The translations under genes were made by a program, and so were the position numbers. Below are positions 38,782 to 47,270 of a stretch of DNA of 64,000 nt, one piece after another (the stretch's first letter is position 1; every line of letters starts with the position of its first letter). The DNA comes from Gottfriedia sp049568075 (GTDB lineage: Bacteria; Bacillota; Bacilli; Bacillales; Bacillaceae_G). The notes under the pieces are model-generated. The model did no database searches. It saw only the letters and a program-made list of their open reading frames with translations, and was not told the origin of the DNA. The stretch lies in assembly GCA_049568075.1 (NCBI GenBank), contig CP144911.1; one strand, written 5' to 3'.

Positions 38782-39032
38782 TGTGCGACTACCTCCTCTA
38801 CCTCATAACGGTAATCTTCAATTACGATGTTTGCTAATAACTTTTCACACATTTCTTTTACTGTAGTATCTAAATCTGCAACATTTTTATCAATTAATAA
38901 TTCCATATATTTACCGATACGAACATCTTGAACATCGCTAAAATTCATGCTATGAAGTGCGTTTTTAACTGCATTTCCTTGTGGATCTAAAACACTTTCT
39001 CTTAATGTAACGAATACTCTTACTTTGAACAT
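38778..39032 (-). CDS. purS: Phosphoribosylformylglycinamidine synthase subunit PurS
   Basis: 84 residues, normal PurS length, with VFVTLRESVLDPQGNAV and VRIGKYMEL. It forms the dimer that links PurQ to PurL for ammonia channelling. It overlaps the end of purC by 13 bases. Confidence 0.96.
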   Translation of the reverse strand: MFKVRVFVTLRESVLDPQGNAVKNALHSMNFSDVQDVRIGKYMELLIDKNVADLDTTVKEMCEKLLANIVIEDYRYEVEEVVAQ

Positions 39033-39742
39033 GATAATCCCCCTAAGCGTTTTAAAATTTCTTCGTATCCATCTGTTAAGTTACCTAAATCTCTACGGAA
39101 TACATCTTTATCAAATTTCGCGTTTGTATCTTTATCCCATAATCGGCAAGTATCTGGTGAAATCTCATCTGCTAACAAAATTGTTCCATCATTTAATTTG
39201 CCAAACTCTAATTTAAAATCGACTAATCGAACATTACATGCATTAAACTGTTCTACTAGTACATCATTAACACGGAGAGCAATCTCTTTAATTGTTTCAA
39301 GATCTTTAGTTGTTGCTAGTTTAAGTGCAGCGATATGATCTTCATTAATAATTGGATCACCTAAATCATCACGTTTGTAATAAAACTCAATGATTGGTTT
39401 TTCTAACTTAACACCCTCATCTAATCCCATGCGTTTCGATAAGCTACCAGCAACGATATTTCTAACAACTACTTCAATTGGTACAATTGTTACTCGTTTT
39501 ACAAGTTGTTCAAGTTCTGATGTTTTTTCTACAAAATGAGATGCAATACCTGATTCCTTTAACTTTGAAAATAGTAAACTAGTAATCGCATTATTCAAGC
39601 GACCTTTACCAGCAATTTCTGCTTTCTTTTCACCGTTAAATGCAGTTGCTGAATCTTTGTACTCAACTCTTACAATTTCAGGATTCTCAGTTGAGAAAAT
39701 TCTTTTTGCCTTTCCCTCATACAACATTACTTGCTCTGCCAT
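39020..39742 (-). CDS. purC: Phosphoribosylaminoimidazole-succinocarboxamide (SAICAR) synthase
   Basis: 240 residues from ATG at 39742 (MAEQVMLYEGKAKRIF), which has GGGAGG about ten bases upstream; another ATG at 39760 gives six extra residues but a poorer site. Typical motifs are LYEGKAKRI, EKTSELEQLVKRVTIVPIEVVVRNI, and DFKLEFG with ADEISPDTCRLW. It joins CAIR with aspartate using ATP. A long perfect hairpin lies between it and purB. Confidence 0.96.
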   Translation of the reverse strand: MAEQVMLYEGKAKRIFSTENPEIVRVEYKDSATAFNGEKKAEIAGKGRLNNAITSLLFSKLKESGIASHFVEKTSELEQLVKRVTIVPIEVVVRNIVAGSLSKRMGLDEGVKLEKPIIEFYYKRDDLGDPIINEDHIAALKLATTKDLETIKEIALRVNDVLVEQFNACNVRLVDFKLEFGKLNDGTILLADEISPDTCRLWDKDTNAKFDKDVFRRDLGNLTDGYEEILKRLGGLSCSK

Positions 39743-39808
39743 GCTAACAATGCCTCCCATATCCTCATTTAAACACCCAATAGAATTTCTGCTTGATCTG
39801 TTATTTGA

Positions 39809-39852
39809 ATTGTTTGGCTAAGAATTTTTTTCTCTAATCTTAGCCAAACAAT
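39809..39852 (-). terminator. Long perfect hairpin between purB and purC
   Basis: ATTGTTTGGCTAAGA and TCTTAGCCAAACAAT form a perfect 15-bp stem with a 14-base T-rich (plus strand) loop, five bases after the purB stop. No T-run follows on the minus strand, so it is unlikely to be an efficient terminator; an mRNA-processing, stabilising or attenuating role is more likely. Confidence 0.6.
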
Positions 39853-39857
39853 ATTTA

Positions 39858-41153
39858 TTAATTTAATCCTAAGCGTTCAAAAATTGTATCGACTTGACTT
39901 AAGTGGTAGCTGTAGTCAAAGCAATCATTAATTTCTTCTTGAGATAATAAAGAAGTAATTTTTTCTTCTGCTTCTACAAGCTCTTTAAACTGTACTTGAG
40001 TTTCCCAAGCTTCCATTGCTTTTGGTTGAACAGTATCATAAGCCTCTTCACGTGACATTCCTTTTTCAATTAAAGCAAGAAGTACACGCTGAGAATAAAT
40101 TAATCCGTAAGTACGATCCATATTACGTTTCATATTCTCAGGGAATACTGTAAGGTTTTTAACAATATTTCCAAATCGATTTAACATGTAATTTAAAAGT
40201 ATTGTAGCATCTGGTAAGATGATTCTTTCTGCAGATGAATGTGAGATATCTCTTTCATGCCAAAGTGATACATTTTCATAAGCTGTAACCATATGACCTC
40301 TAATTACACGAGCTAAACCTGTCATGTTTTCAGACCCAATTGGATTACGTTTATGTGGCATTGCAGAAGAGCCTTTTTGACCTTTTGCAAAGAATTCTTC
40401 AACTTCGCGTGTTTCACTTTTTTGTAATCCGCGTACTTCAGTTGCAAACTTCTCAATTGAAGTTGCAATTAAAGATAATGTTGCCATGTAGTGAGCATGA
40501 CGATCACGTTGTAAAGTTTGAGTTGAAATTGGAGCTGCTTGAATTCCTAACTTTTCACAAACATATTCTTCAACAAACGGAGGAATATTTGCGTAAGTTC
40601 CAACAGCGCCTGAGATTTTGCCTACTCGAACTGTTTCAATCGCATTCTTAAATCGCTCTAAGTTACGCTTCATTTCTTCAGTCCATAAGGCAAGTTTTAA
40701 ACCAAAAGTAGTTGGTTCTGCATGTACACCGTGAGTACGTCCCATCATTACTGTGTACTTATGTTCTTTAGCTTTCGTTTCAAGAATTCCAATGAAATTC
40801 TCTAAATCTTTTAATAAAATATCATTTGCCTGACGTAGTAAGTATGACAGTGCCGTATCTACTACATCAGTTGAAGTTAAGCCATAATGTACCCATTTAC
40901 GTTCGTCGCCTAATGTTTCAGAAACTGCACGTGTAAATGCAACTACGTCATGACGTGTTTCTTTTTCAATTTCATAAATACGGTTTATATCGAAAGAAGC
41001 TTTTTCGCGTAACACTTTTACGTCTTCTTTAGGAATATCTCCTAATTCAGCCCATGCTTCACATGCTAAGATTTCAACTTCTAACCAAGCTTTAAATTTG
41101 TTTTCTTCTGTCCAAATTGCTGCCATTTCTGGGCGTGAATAACGTTCAATCAT
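39858..41153 (-). CDS. purB: Adenylosuccinate lyase
   Basis: 431 residues from ATG at 41153 (MIERYSRPEMAAIW), supported by GGAGG seven bases upstream and by the exact family length; an extended frame starts earlier inside purK. Fumarase/aspartase superfamily signature GSSAMPHKRNPIGSEN (about 262-277) with the catalytic Ser loop; the His motif MMGRTHGVHAEPTTFG is also present. It cleaves SAICAR and adenylosuccinate. The start ATGA overlaps the purK stop. Confidence 0.97.
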   Translation of the reverse strand: MIERYSRPEMAAIWTEENKFKAWLEVEILACEAWAELGDIPKEDVKVLREKASFDINRIYEIEKETRHDVVAFTRAVSETLGDERKWVHYGLTSTDVVDTALSYLLRQANDILLKDLENFIGILETKAKEHKYTVMMGRTHGVHAEPTTFGLKLALWTEEMKRNLERFKNAIETVRVGKISGAVGTYANIPPFVEEYVCEKLGIQAAPISTQTLQRDRHAHYMATLSLIATSIEKFATEVRGLQKSETREVEEFFAKGQKGSSAMPHKRNPIGSENMTGLARVIRGHMVTAYENVSLWHERDISHSSAERIILPDATILLNYMLNRFGNIVKNLTVFPENMKRNMDRTYGLIYSQRVLLALIEKGMSREEAYDTVQPKAMEAWETQVQFKELVEAEEKITSLLSQEEINDCFDYSYHLSQVDTIFERLGLN

Positions 41154-42298
41154 ATTTTTACCTCCACCGGGTTTTGTTTCCAAATCCCTAACTCTTGTAC
41201 TTTTTGCATCGCTAGTTCTGTTGATGCTGCCATTATATTAATATGTCCCATTTTACGGCCTTTTTTGCTTTCTTCTTTACCATAAAGATGGACATTTAAT
41301 GTACTATCATTTTGCATTACATTCAATACTTCTTCAACATGTTCACCTAATATATTCACCATTACAACTGGTTTTAGTAATTCCGTATTTCCTAATGGTA
41401 AATTACAAACCGCTCGAATATGCTGCTTGAATTGCGAAGTTTCAACTGCCTCCATTGTATAGTGTCCTGTATTATGTGGACGCGGAGCTAATTCATTTAT
41501 ATAAACCTGCTCATCTTCTGTTACAAATAACTCAATTGCTAAAACACCTACAAGATGAAATGAGCTAGCTACTTTTTTTGCATAGTTCTCTGCTGTTTCT
41601 ATTACTGATTTTGAAGTATTTGCTGGTACAGATGAAGTATGCAGAATTTGATTTATATGAACATTCTCTGCTATTGGAAAGGTATTTATCTCTCCATTAC
41701 TATTTCTTGCGACAATTATTGACAATTCTTTTTCAAAAGGAACCCAGCCCTCAAGAATACATTGCTGTTTTTTAACAAGTTCTAACGCTTCAACAAAGTC
41801 TTCTTCAGATCTTAAAACAACTTGCCCTTTTCCGTCATAACCACCTGTTGTTGTTTTCAAAACAGCTGGTAAACCTATTTTCGTAACTGCCTCAGAAAAT
41901 TGCTCTTCATTTTCTACTAGTTGAAATGGAGCAACCTTTATACCTAAATTTTGAATAGCTGTTTTTTCAGTTAATCTATTTCTTGTTAGCTTTAATAACT
42001 CACTGCCTTGAGGTAAATAGGAATGCTCATCTAAATACTCAAGTGCGTTTACATCAATATTTTCAAATTCATATGTTATAACATCACTTACTTTCGCAAG
42101 CTGTTTAATTGCTTCTAAATTAGAATACTCAGCCGTAATCTCTATATCAGATACTTGCCCACAAGGTGAATTTGGAGTAGGATCTAGAACAGCTATTTTA
42201 TAGCCCATTTCTTTCGCCGAAAGCGCCATCATTCTTCCAAGTTGGCCTCCTCCGATGATTCCTATTGTTTGTCCTGGTAGAATTACTTTGCTATTCAT
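41150..42298 (-). CDS. purK: 5-(carboxyamino)imidazole ribonucleotide synthase
   Basis: 382 residues. ATP-grasp enzyme: N-terminal IGIIGGGQLGRMMALSA, ATP-binding VLKTTTGGYDGKGQVVL, and INELAPRPHNTGHYT near the metal site. It makes N5-CAIR from AIR, bicarbonate and ATP. Its start overlaps purE by four bases and its stop overlaps purB. Confidence 0.96.
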   Translation of the reverse strand: MNSKVILPGQTIGIIGGGQLGRMMALSAKEMGYKIAVLDPTPNSPCGQVSDIEITAEYSNLEAIKQLAKVSDVITYEFENIDVNALEYLDEHSYLPQGSELLKLTRNRLTEKTAIQNLGIKVAPFQLVENEEQFSEAVTKIGLPAVLKTTTGGYDGKGQVVLRSEEDFVEALELVKKQQCILEGWVPFEKELSIIVARNSNGEINTFPIAENVHINQILHTSSVPANTSKSVIETAENYAKKVASSFHLVGVLAIELFVTEDEQVYINELAPRPHNTGHYTMEAVETSQFKQHIRAVCNLPLGNTELLKPVVMVNILGEHVEEVLNVMQNDSTLNVHLYGKEESKKGRKMGHINIMAASTELAMQKVQELGIWKQNPVEVKI

Positions 42299-42780
42299 AG
42301 TGATTCACTGCTTTCTAGAACTTGTTTAGTAGTGTTTTCACGACGAGTTTCTAACGCTAAATAAACTTCTTGATCTTGGATACTTAATACTTGAGCTGCA
42401 AGTAAGCCTGCATTCGTCGCACCTGCTTTACCAATCGCAACAGTTGCAACAGGTACTCCACCTGGCATTTGCACAATTGATAATAATGAATCTAATCCAT
42501 TTAAAGCTTTTGATTGTACTGGTACACCTATTACTGGAAGTGTCGTTTTTGCTGCTACCATTCCTGGTAAGTGAGCAGCTCCGCCTGCACCTGCAATAAT
42601 TACCTTAATACCACGTTCTCTAGCTGATTCTGCATACTCAAACATTAAATCTGGTGTACGATGTGCTGAAACAACTCGTTTCTCATAGCTTATATTTAAC
42701 TCTTCTAACACATCACAAGCATGTTTCATTGTTTCCCAATCACTTGTACTCCCCATAATGACACCAACTACCGGTTTCAT
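42295..42780 (-). CDS. purE: 5-(carboxyamino)imidazole ribonucleotide mutase
   Basis: 161 residues from ATG at 42780 (MKPVVGVIMGSTSDWETM), with GGGGGA seven bases upstream. Class I PurE signature GSTSDW, VVSAHRTPD and IAGAGGAAHLPGM are intact. It rearranges N5-CAIR to CAIR. It is the first gene of the 12-gene operon, preceded by a guanine riboswitch. Confidence 0.97.
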   Translation of the reverse strand: MKPVVGVIMGSTSDWETMKHACDVLEELNISYEKRVVSAHRTPDLMFEYAESARERGIKVIIAGAGGAAHLPGMVAAKTTLPVIGVPVQSKALNGLDSLLSIVQMPGGVPVATVAIGKAGATNAGLLAAQVLSIQDQEVYLALETRRENTTKQVLESSESL

Positions 42781-42834
42781 CTGCTTTTCCCCCAAGTTTA
42801 TTCGCTATTTTTTTATTTTTACTATAAATTTCCA

Positions 42835-42896
42835 ACAAAAAACGCCTAAATAGAAATATCCCTCTATGGTGAGAAAGATAATCTACTTAGGCGTAT
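42835..42896 (-). terminator. Riboswitch-controlled terminator ahead of purE
   Basis: On the minus strand ACGCCTAAGTAG pairs with CTATTTAGGCGT and is followed by TTTTTTG. It is the expression platform of the purine riboswitch and would stop transcription when ligand is bound. Confidence 0.85.
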
Positions 42897-42927
42897 ACTA
42901 ATTTACGTACACGTGTGATTAACTTCC

Positions 42928-42996
42928 CCTCATAGTCCAGTAATTTAAGGTTACTAGGTAGAAACTTTTGGGCCATATTCCCAAACTTATATGAGG
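42928..42996 (-). ncRNA. Purine (guanine) riboswitch aptamer
   Basis: On the minus strand CCTCATAT and CTATGAGG form P1, with the conserved cores TTTGGGAATATGGCCC, AAGTTTCTACC and GGACTATGAG. The P2 and P3 loops TTGGGAATATGGCC and CTAGTAACCTTAAATTACTGG carry the loop-loop kissing sequences. The specificity base in GGACTATG is C, which pairs with guanine or hypoxanthine, not adenine. Located about 150 bases upstream of purE, it should switch off the operon when guanine is plentiful. Confidence 0.95.
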
Positions 42997-43017
42997 TTTG
43001 CTAAATTTCCTATCTCT

Positions 43018-43046
43018 ATAGTATCAATTTATAACTCTTTTTTCAA
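43018..43046 (-). promoter_or_regulatory. Candidate sigma-A promoter of the purine operon
   Basis: TTGAAA and TACTAT are separated by 17 bases, and transcription would start about 15 bases before the aptamer. Position and spacing are good. Confidence 0.7.
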
Positions 43047-43079
43047 TAAAATATGAATGTTTTTCTTAAAAAATATTTT

Positions 43080-43092
43080 AATGTTCGTGTTT
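43080..43092. promoter_or_regulatory. Possible PurR box
   Basis: AATGTTCGTGTTT agrees with 11 of 13 positions of the Bacillus PurBox read on this strand and lies about 35 bases upstream of the -35 element. A weaker match (TTATTCGGATTTC) is about 70 bases further upstream but is not in the inverted arrangement expected. Confidence 0.3.
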
Positions 43093-43201
43093 TACGCAGT
43101 TTTATACATTCTATGATGCCTATTTTTATTAAATTACTGATAGCAACTGTTATTTTTTTATTTCTTATTCGGATTTCTATTATCGACTAATCAATGAAAA
43201 A

Positions 43202-43247
43202 CAAAAAAACTATCTATCCCTATAATAATTGGGAAAGATAGCTTTTT
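43202..43247 (-). terminator. Terminator of the secreted subtilase gene
   Basis: On the minus strand GCTATCTTTCCC pairs imperfectly with GGGATAGATAGT, followed by seven T. It begins 14 bases after the stop codon. Confidence 0.7.
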
Positions 43248-43260
43248 CAATTATTGACTT

Positions 43261-46200
43261 TTATTGAACAACCGTTACTTTAGTCGGAGTGGATGTTACT
43301 TTAAAACCATCTTTTGTTACTACCTCAGCAGAGATATAATATGTGCCGTTTGGTAGATCTGCTTTTGGGAACCATTTTGTATGAATTTCTTTTTCATTTT
43401 TATATTCAAATGAATCGACAATATTTCCATTTGCATCTTTCACGTTAAACTTCCAGTCTACTCTGTTTTGAGCAAAGAAATTGATTGCAGCAACTCTACT
43501 CTTACTTATGTTTGTAGTAGGATAAACGCTACCATTTGAAAGAACCATCCATTCACTCATATATTTTGTACTTTGATCTCCCCAAGTAGTATAAGAGTGA
43601 TTAAATGCGTTGTCAGCTCCACCAATTACAATACTCTTTGGTTCAATATTTACTAGTAATGTTTGCGCTGCTCCTGGTGAATACATATTTCCGTTAACCC
43701 ATACTACTGAAGCAGCATATCCAGACTCATCATCAGTACCTTTCCAAGAAATTTCATATTTACCACCATCTTTTGGTGTAACCTTAATATCTGTAACTTT
43801 AGGTAGAATCGAATCTACTTTTACCGGCATTTTTACTTCTTGAGGTTTTGCCCCTGGATAGTCTAAAGTTGTACGAATCACATAATTGTAAACTCCGTCA
43901 GGAACAATCTGTCCATTTTCATCTGTCATATTCCAAGCGTAAAGTTCATTGTAGCTAGTATCTCCAAATGACATGACATTTTTTCTAAATTTATATGGAG
44001 TTCCATTAAATTCACTAAAATCGCCTAAATACTTAACCATGCTTCCTGATTGATTTTCGATATACATTTCCGTTTTTGCTAAATTTCTTAAAGCTGTAAA
44101 TGAAGAATAGATTCCGCCTACATGGTAGTTTGGTGAAATAGCAATTTTATTAAGATCAAACGTACCTGTTGCAGAATTATATCCTTTTGGATAACGTTCT
44201 GATGTTCCATCCCAAAGTGCAGTGTAACCTAAAAATGCATCTTTTTCCCATGCTGGTGGATCAATATTTCTTGGCTCATCCCATTGTCCATAGAAGCCCA
44301 TATAAGGAACAGAAATTGGTACAGCTTTATCTTGGTCTTTGGCTACGGGAACTAAACGTACAAAACCTTCAACAAAACTATTTTTCTTTAATGAATCTGG
44401 TAAATTCACATTAATTGTCAGCATTTTTGTCTGACCTGGTTTTATCTTGAGTAATGAGCCATTTTTATCAGTAACTTTATTATCATTTACAGTGATTGAT
44501 GCACCATCGATACGTTCACTTGTTAATGTTAAATAATCCTTTGAATCAAGTTTCCCATCACTGTCTAAATCAAATTGCTTTGTTTCTGTTTTATCTTTTA
44601 ATAAATCTACGTAAACATTGTATTCAATATCAGCACTATTATTTTTACCCTTTTGTGCATCAAATGCATCAACGTTTAATTTAAAGCTAGTATTTTGACC
44701 AATTTCTTTTAAAGCTACTGCTCCAGCTTGTTCTAGCGGGGTGTTTCTGCTTGTAACAATGACTGGTGTATTAATTGCATTTTGAATTTGCATTAAACCA
44801 GAGCCTTGAACACGTGGAGAGTATGGAACTTCACCATTTGTTTTTGGATCCATTACAATTTTTGATGTGTTCATTAAAGCAATTTTTGCTTTTAAAGCTG
44901 TATCTTCTGAATGTTGTAATCCTTTTTCATAAAGTGACTGTAATACTAACGCTGAACCACCTGCAACGTGAGGAGTCGCCATTGATGTACCGCTCATTAC
45001 TTCATAATCATTTCCGGGTACTGTAGAATAGATATTTCCACCAGGACCAGAAATTTCTGGTTTAAAATCTAAAATGCTTGGCGCGCCGTATGATGAAAAA
45101 TAAGACATCGTATTTTTCATCGGATTATCGATCCAAGTATCTCCAGCTAATTTCATTTTTACAACTTGATTATTAGCCAACTTATTTAATAATTCTTGTC
45201 CAACCGCTTTTCCTGTTGTAGCAGCTGGAATTGAAGTATCAGAGAACCTAAGTGTAGGATAATCACCCAAGACAGAAGGTGGGATGACAATAACAGCTTT
45301 CGCTTTATATTTAGCCGCATTAAATTGAACAAACGAATATGAGGTATATTGATTATTCATTTTTGCTACAACGATTTTTCCTTCTACGTTCTTATTAGTA
45401 AAATCAGTAAGTTTTGAACCTTCTCCTACATATACCATTTCATACTCTTGACCAGGTGTTAAATTTCTAGAAAGTTTAAAGTTTTTTGTTGGTGCATATT
45501 GAGTTTGATCTTGGAAAGGAAGTTTAAAACCATTAGCGTCCGATAAAGTATTTAAGTGCAATTTCGTATTTTCATATGAAGCAACTGATAATGCAAACGG
45601 ACTTACTCCAGGTGCACCTACTGTACCGATATCAGGATTATCAGCATATGGCTGTGCAGCCGAATCCAATAATAAACTAGTTTTTGTACTGTAAGCTGAG
45701 TTCCCAGCAGCAACTACAACTAAAGTTCCTTGTTCTGTTGCGTGACGAATTGCTTTTTGAACTGGGTCAAAGTCTTCTCCTACAAACCCTGCATCAACCC
45801 CTAAACTCATATTAATAACATCAGCACCCATTGTCACTGCATGTTCTATACCTGCGATTAAGTCATCCTCATAAGCACCTCCACCTACATCGGAGAATAC
45901 TTTTTCAGCTAATAATTGCGTTCCAGGAGCAATTCCTTGAACGCCACTATTTGCTTCATCACCATTTGCACCAATAGTCCCTGAAACGTGTGTACCGTGT
46001 GGACTTCCATCACCACGAGGAATAACATCTGTATCATGATCAGCCCAGTCATAACCTGTTGGAACTTTATCTGTATACCACACATCATTTACAGCTGTAG
46101 CGTCTAATTTACTTTTAATACCATTTGGGGTTAACTTTTCTTTTTGTTTCCCCTTATCAGTAAGCGTCATGTCCTTATGAGTATAGTCAATACCTGAGTC

Positions 46201-46779
46201 AACGACTGCTACAAGTAACCCTTCTCCTTGATAACCATATTGATTCCAAACCTTTTGTGCTTGTACTAACTCTTTACTCGCTGCCATCGTTTCATGGAAA
46301 GTTCTCGCAACATTTACGTTAAGTACACCAGGAATAGACTTTATTTCATTTAGATTTTGATATTCTGTCTCAACACTGAATCCATTGAACCCTTCAAAGA
46401 AACGTTGTTTTAATTTAGGGGAATTTGATTTAGCTTTATTATTCTTTGTGATTTCTTCGATTACTTTGTCCTGTTTTTCTTTGTATAAAGATTTTTCGTT
46501 TGACGTAGAAGAGTCAGAAATTGATGGCTGTTCAATTTCTACTATAAAACGAACTTTATCGGTAGGTTTATATGTTTTCTCAGACTCTTCCTTTTGAGTA
46601 TCTTTATATAAGTCCTCTTTACCTTTTTGACTTTGGTCTAGTAATTGTGGTACTTGATCCTCGATTGCTTGAGTTGTTGTATCATTATTTTCAGCAAGAG
46701 CTGTATAAGATGAGAAAATCAAAGATGAGATCGCCACTGTGGACATTACTTTAAACGGTAAAATTTTACGAAGTTTCAT
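43261..46779 (-). CDS. Secreted S8 family (subtilisin-like) serine peptidase, multidomain
   Basis: 1172 residues from ATG at 46779, with AAAGGAGAGG before it; an upstream in-frame start would put charged residues before the signal. Signal peptide MKLRKILPFKVMSTVAISSL with cleavage near ALA-EN. Inhibitor I9 propeptide (about 75-165), then the catalytic triad: Asp about 194 in VVDSGIDYTHKD, His about 261 in SPHGTHVSGT, Ser about 599 in SGTSMATPHVAGG. A PA domain is inserted (about 430-545). Then come an Fn3-like C5a-peptidase-type domain, an EF-hand-like calcium loop DLDSDGKLDSKDY, and FlgD/Ig-like C-terminal domains. No sortase or S-layer anchor is seen, so it is probably released. It resembles lactocepin/Vpr-type proteases of extracellular protein degradation. 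Confidence 0.93.
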   Translation of the reverse strand: MKLRKILPFKVMSTVAISSLIFSSYTALAENNDTTTQAIEDQVPQLLDQSQKGKEDLYKDTQKEESEKTYKPTDKVRFIVEIEQPSISDSSTSNEKSLYKEKQDKVIEEITKNNKAKSNSPKLKQRFFEGFNGFSVETEYQNLNEIKSIPGVLNVNVARTFHETMAASKELVQAQKVWNQYGYQGEGLLVAVVDSGIDYTHKDMTLTDKGKQKEKLTPNGIKSKLDATAVNDVWYTDKVPTGYDWADHDTDVIPRGDGSPHGTHVSGTIGANGDEANSGVQGIAPGTQLLAEKVFSDVGGGAYEDDLIAGIEHAVTMGADVINMSLGVDAGFVGEDFDPVQKAIRHATEQGTLVVVAAGNSAYSTKTSLLLDSAAQPYADNPDIGTVGAPGVSPFALSVASYENTKLHLNTLSDANGFKLPFQDQTQYAPTKNFKLSRNLTPGQEYEMVYVGEGSKLTDFTNKNVEGKIVVAKMNNQYTSYSFVQFNAAKYKAKAVIVIPPSVLGDYPTLRFSDTSIPAATTGKAVGQELLNKLANNQVVKMKLAGDTWIDNPMKNTMSYFSSYGAPSILDFKPEISGPGGNIYSTVPGNDYEVMSGTSMATPHVAGGSALVLQSLYEKGLQHSEDTALKAKIALMNTSKIVMDPKTNGEVPYSPRVQGSGLMQIQNAINTPVIVTSRNTPLEQAGAVALKEIGQNTSFKLNVDAFDAQKGKNNSADIEYNVYVDLLKDKTETKQFDLDSDGKLDSKDYLTLTSERIDGASITVNDNKVTDKNGSLLKIKPGQTKMLTINVNLPDSLKKNSFVEGFVRLVPVAKDQDKAVPISVPYMGFYGQWDEPRNIDPPAWEKDAFLGYTALWDGTSERYPKGYNSATGTFDLNKIAISPNYHVGGIYSSFTALRNLAKTEMYIENQSGSMVKYLGDFSEFNGTPYKFRKNVMSFGDTSYNELYAWNMTDENGQIVPDGVYNYVIRTTLDYPGAKPQEVKMPVKVDSILPKVTDIKVTPKDGGKYEISWKGTDDESGYAASVVWVNGNMYSPGAAQTLLVNIEPKSIVIGGADNAFNHSYTTWGDQSTKYMSEWMVLSNGSVYPTTNISKSRVAAINFFAQNRVDWKFNVKDANGNIVDSFEYKNEKEIHTKWFPKADLPNGTYYISAEVVTKDGFKVTSTPTKVTVVQ

Positions 46780-47219
46780 GAAATCCCTCTCCTTTTTATG
46801 GATGTAATATTTCAATTATATATTTGCTTTAATACAATGATTAAGAGGTTAGTAGTTTAATAAATATAGAATGATTAATGCGGTTAAACTTAAGCCCTTA
46901 CCATATGTAAGTAAATAAATACTATTTAAATGTACATTCAACATATAACGAAGTAAATTGGGGGAAATTCATATGAAATTAAGTACCTTTTTTCTACAAA
47001 TAATTACATTAAAATATTTTATTGGTATTCTTAATCGCAATAATTAAAAATAATAAGACGAAAAATATATAAAAGCGTCGAATTTCTTTTGTTTAATCAA
47101 AGGTTTAGAATCGATATTTGTGAAAATATAAAGAAAATTCAAATTTATTTCGTGTATCTTCTCGAATGTCGTAGAAAAATGATTAAAAAGTACTAATCAT
47201 TCTCATCTTCAGAAATAAG
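46780..47219. other. AT-rich intergenic region upstream of the subtilase gene
   Basis: About 440 bases with the subtilase promoter somewhere in it. The only possible coding element is a 24-codon frame at 46973-47047 on the plus strand. Otherwise nothing recognisable. Confidence 0.4.
46973..47047 (+). CDS. Possible 24-residue peptide
   Basis: ATG preceded by TTGGGGGAAATTCAT, a plausible ribosome site at good spacing, then MKLSTFFLQIITLKYFIGIL and a stop after four more residues. The product is short, hydrophobic and begins with Lys, like small membrane peptides or remnants of a signal sequence. No homologue known to me, and no terminator follows; it may be chance. Confidence 0.2.
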   Translation: MKLSTFFLQIITLKYFIGILNRNN

Positions 47220-47250
47220 AAAAAGGTGTAACAATGTGGTTACACCTTTC
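47220..47250 (-). terminator. Terminator of the tandem P-loop ATPase gene
   Basis: On the minus strand AAAGGTGTAACC pairs with GTTACACCTTT around a short loop and is followed by TTTTTC. It is placed 20 bases past the stop. Confidence 0.85.
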
Positions 47251-47270
47251 TCAAATTAGATTAGATAATG

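Noticed and set aside
46973..47047. 24-codon frame as a firm small-peptide gene
   Set aside because: Only the ribosome site supports it; listed at low confidence and not as a finding.
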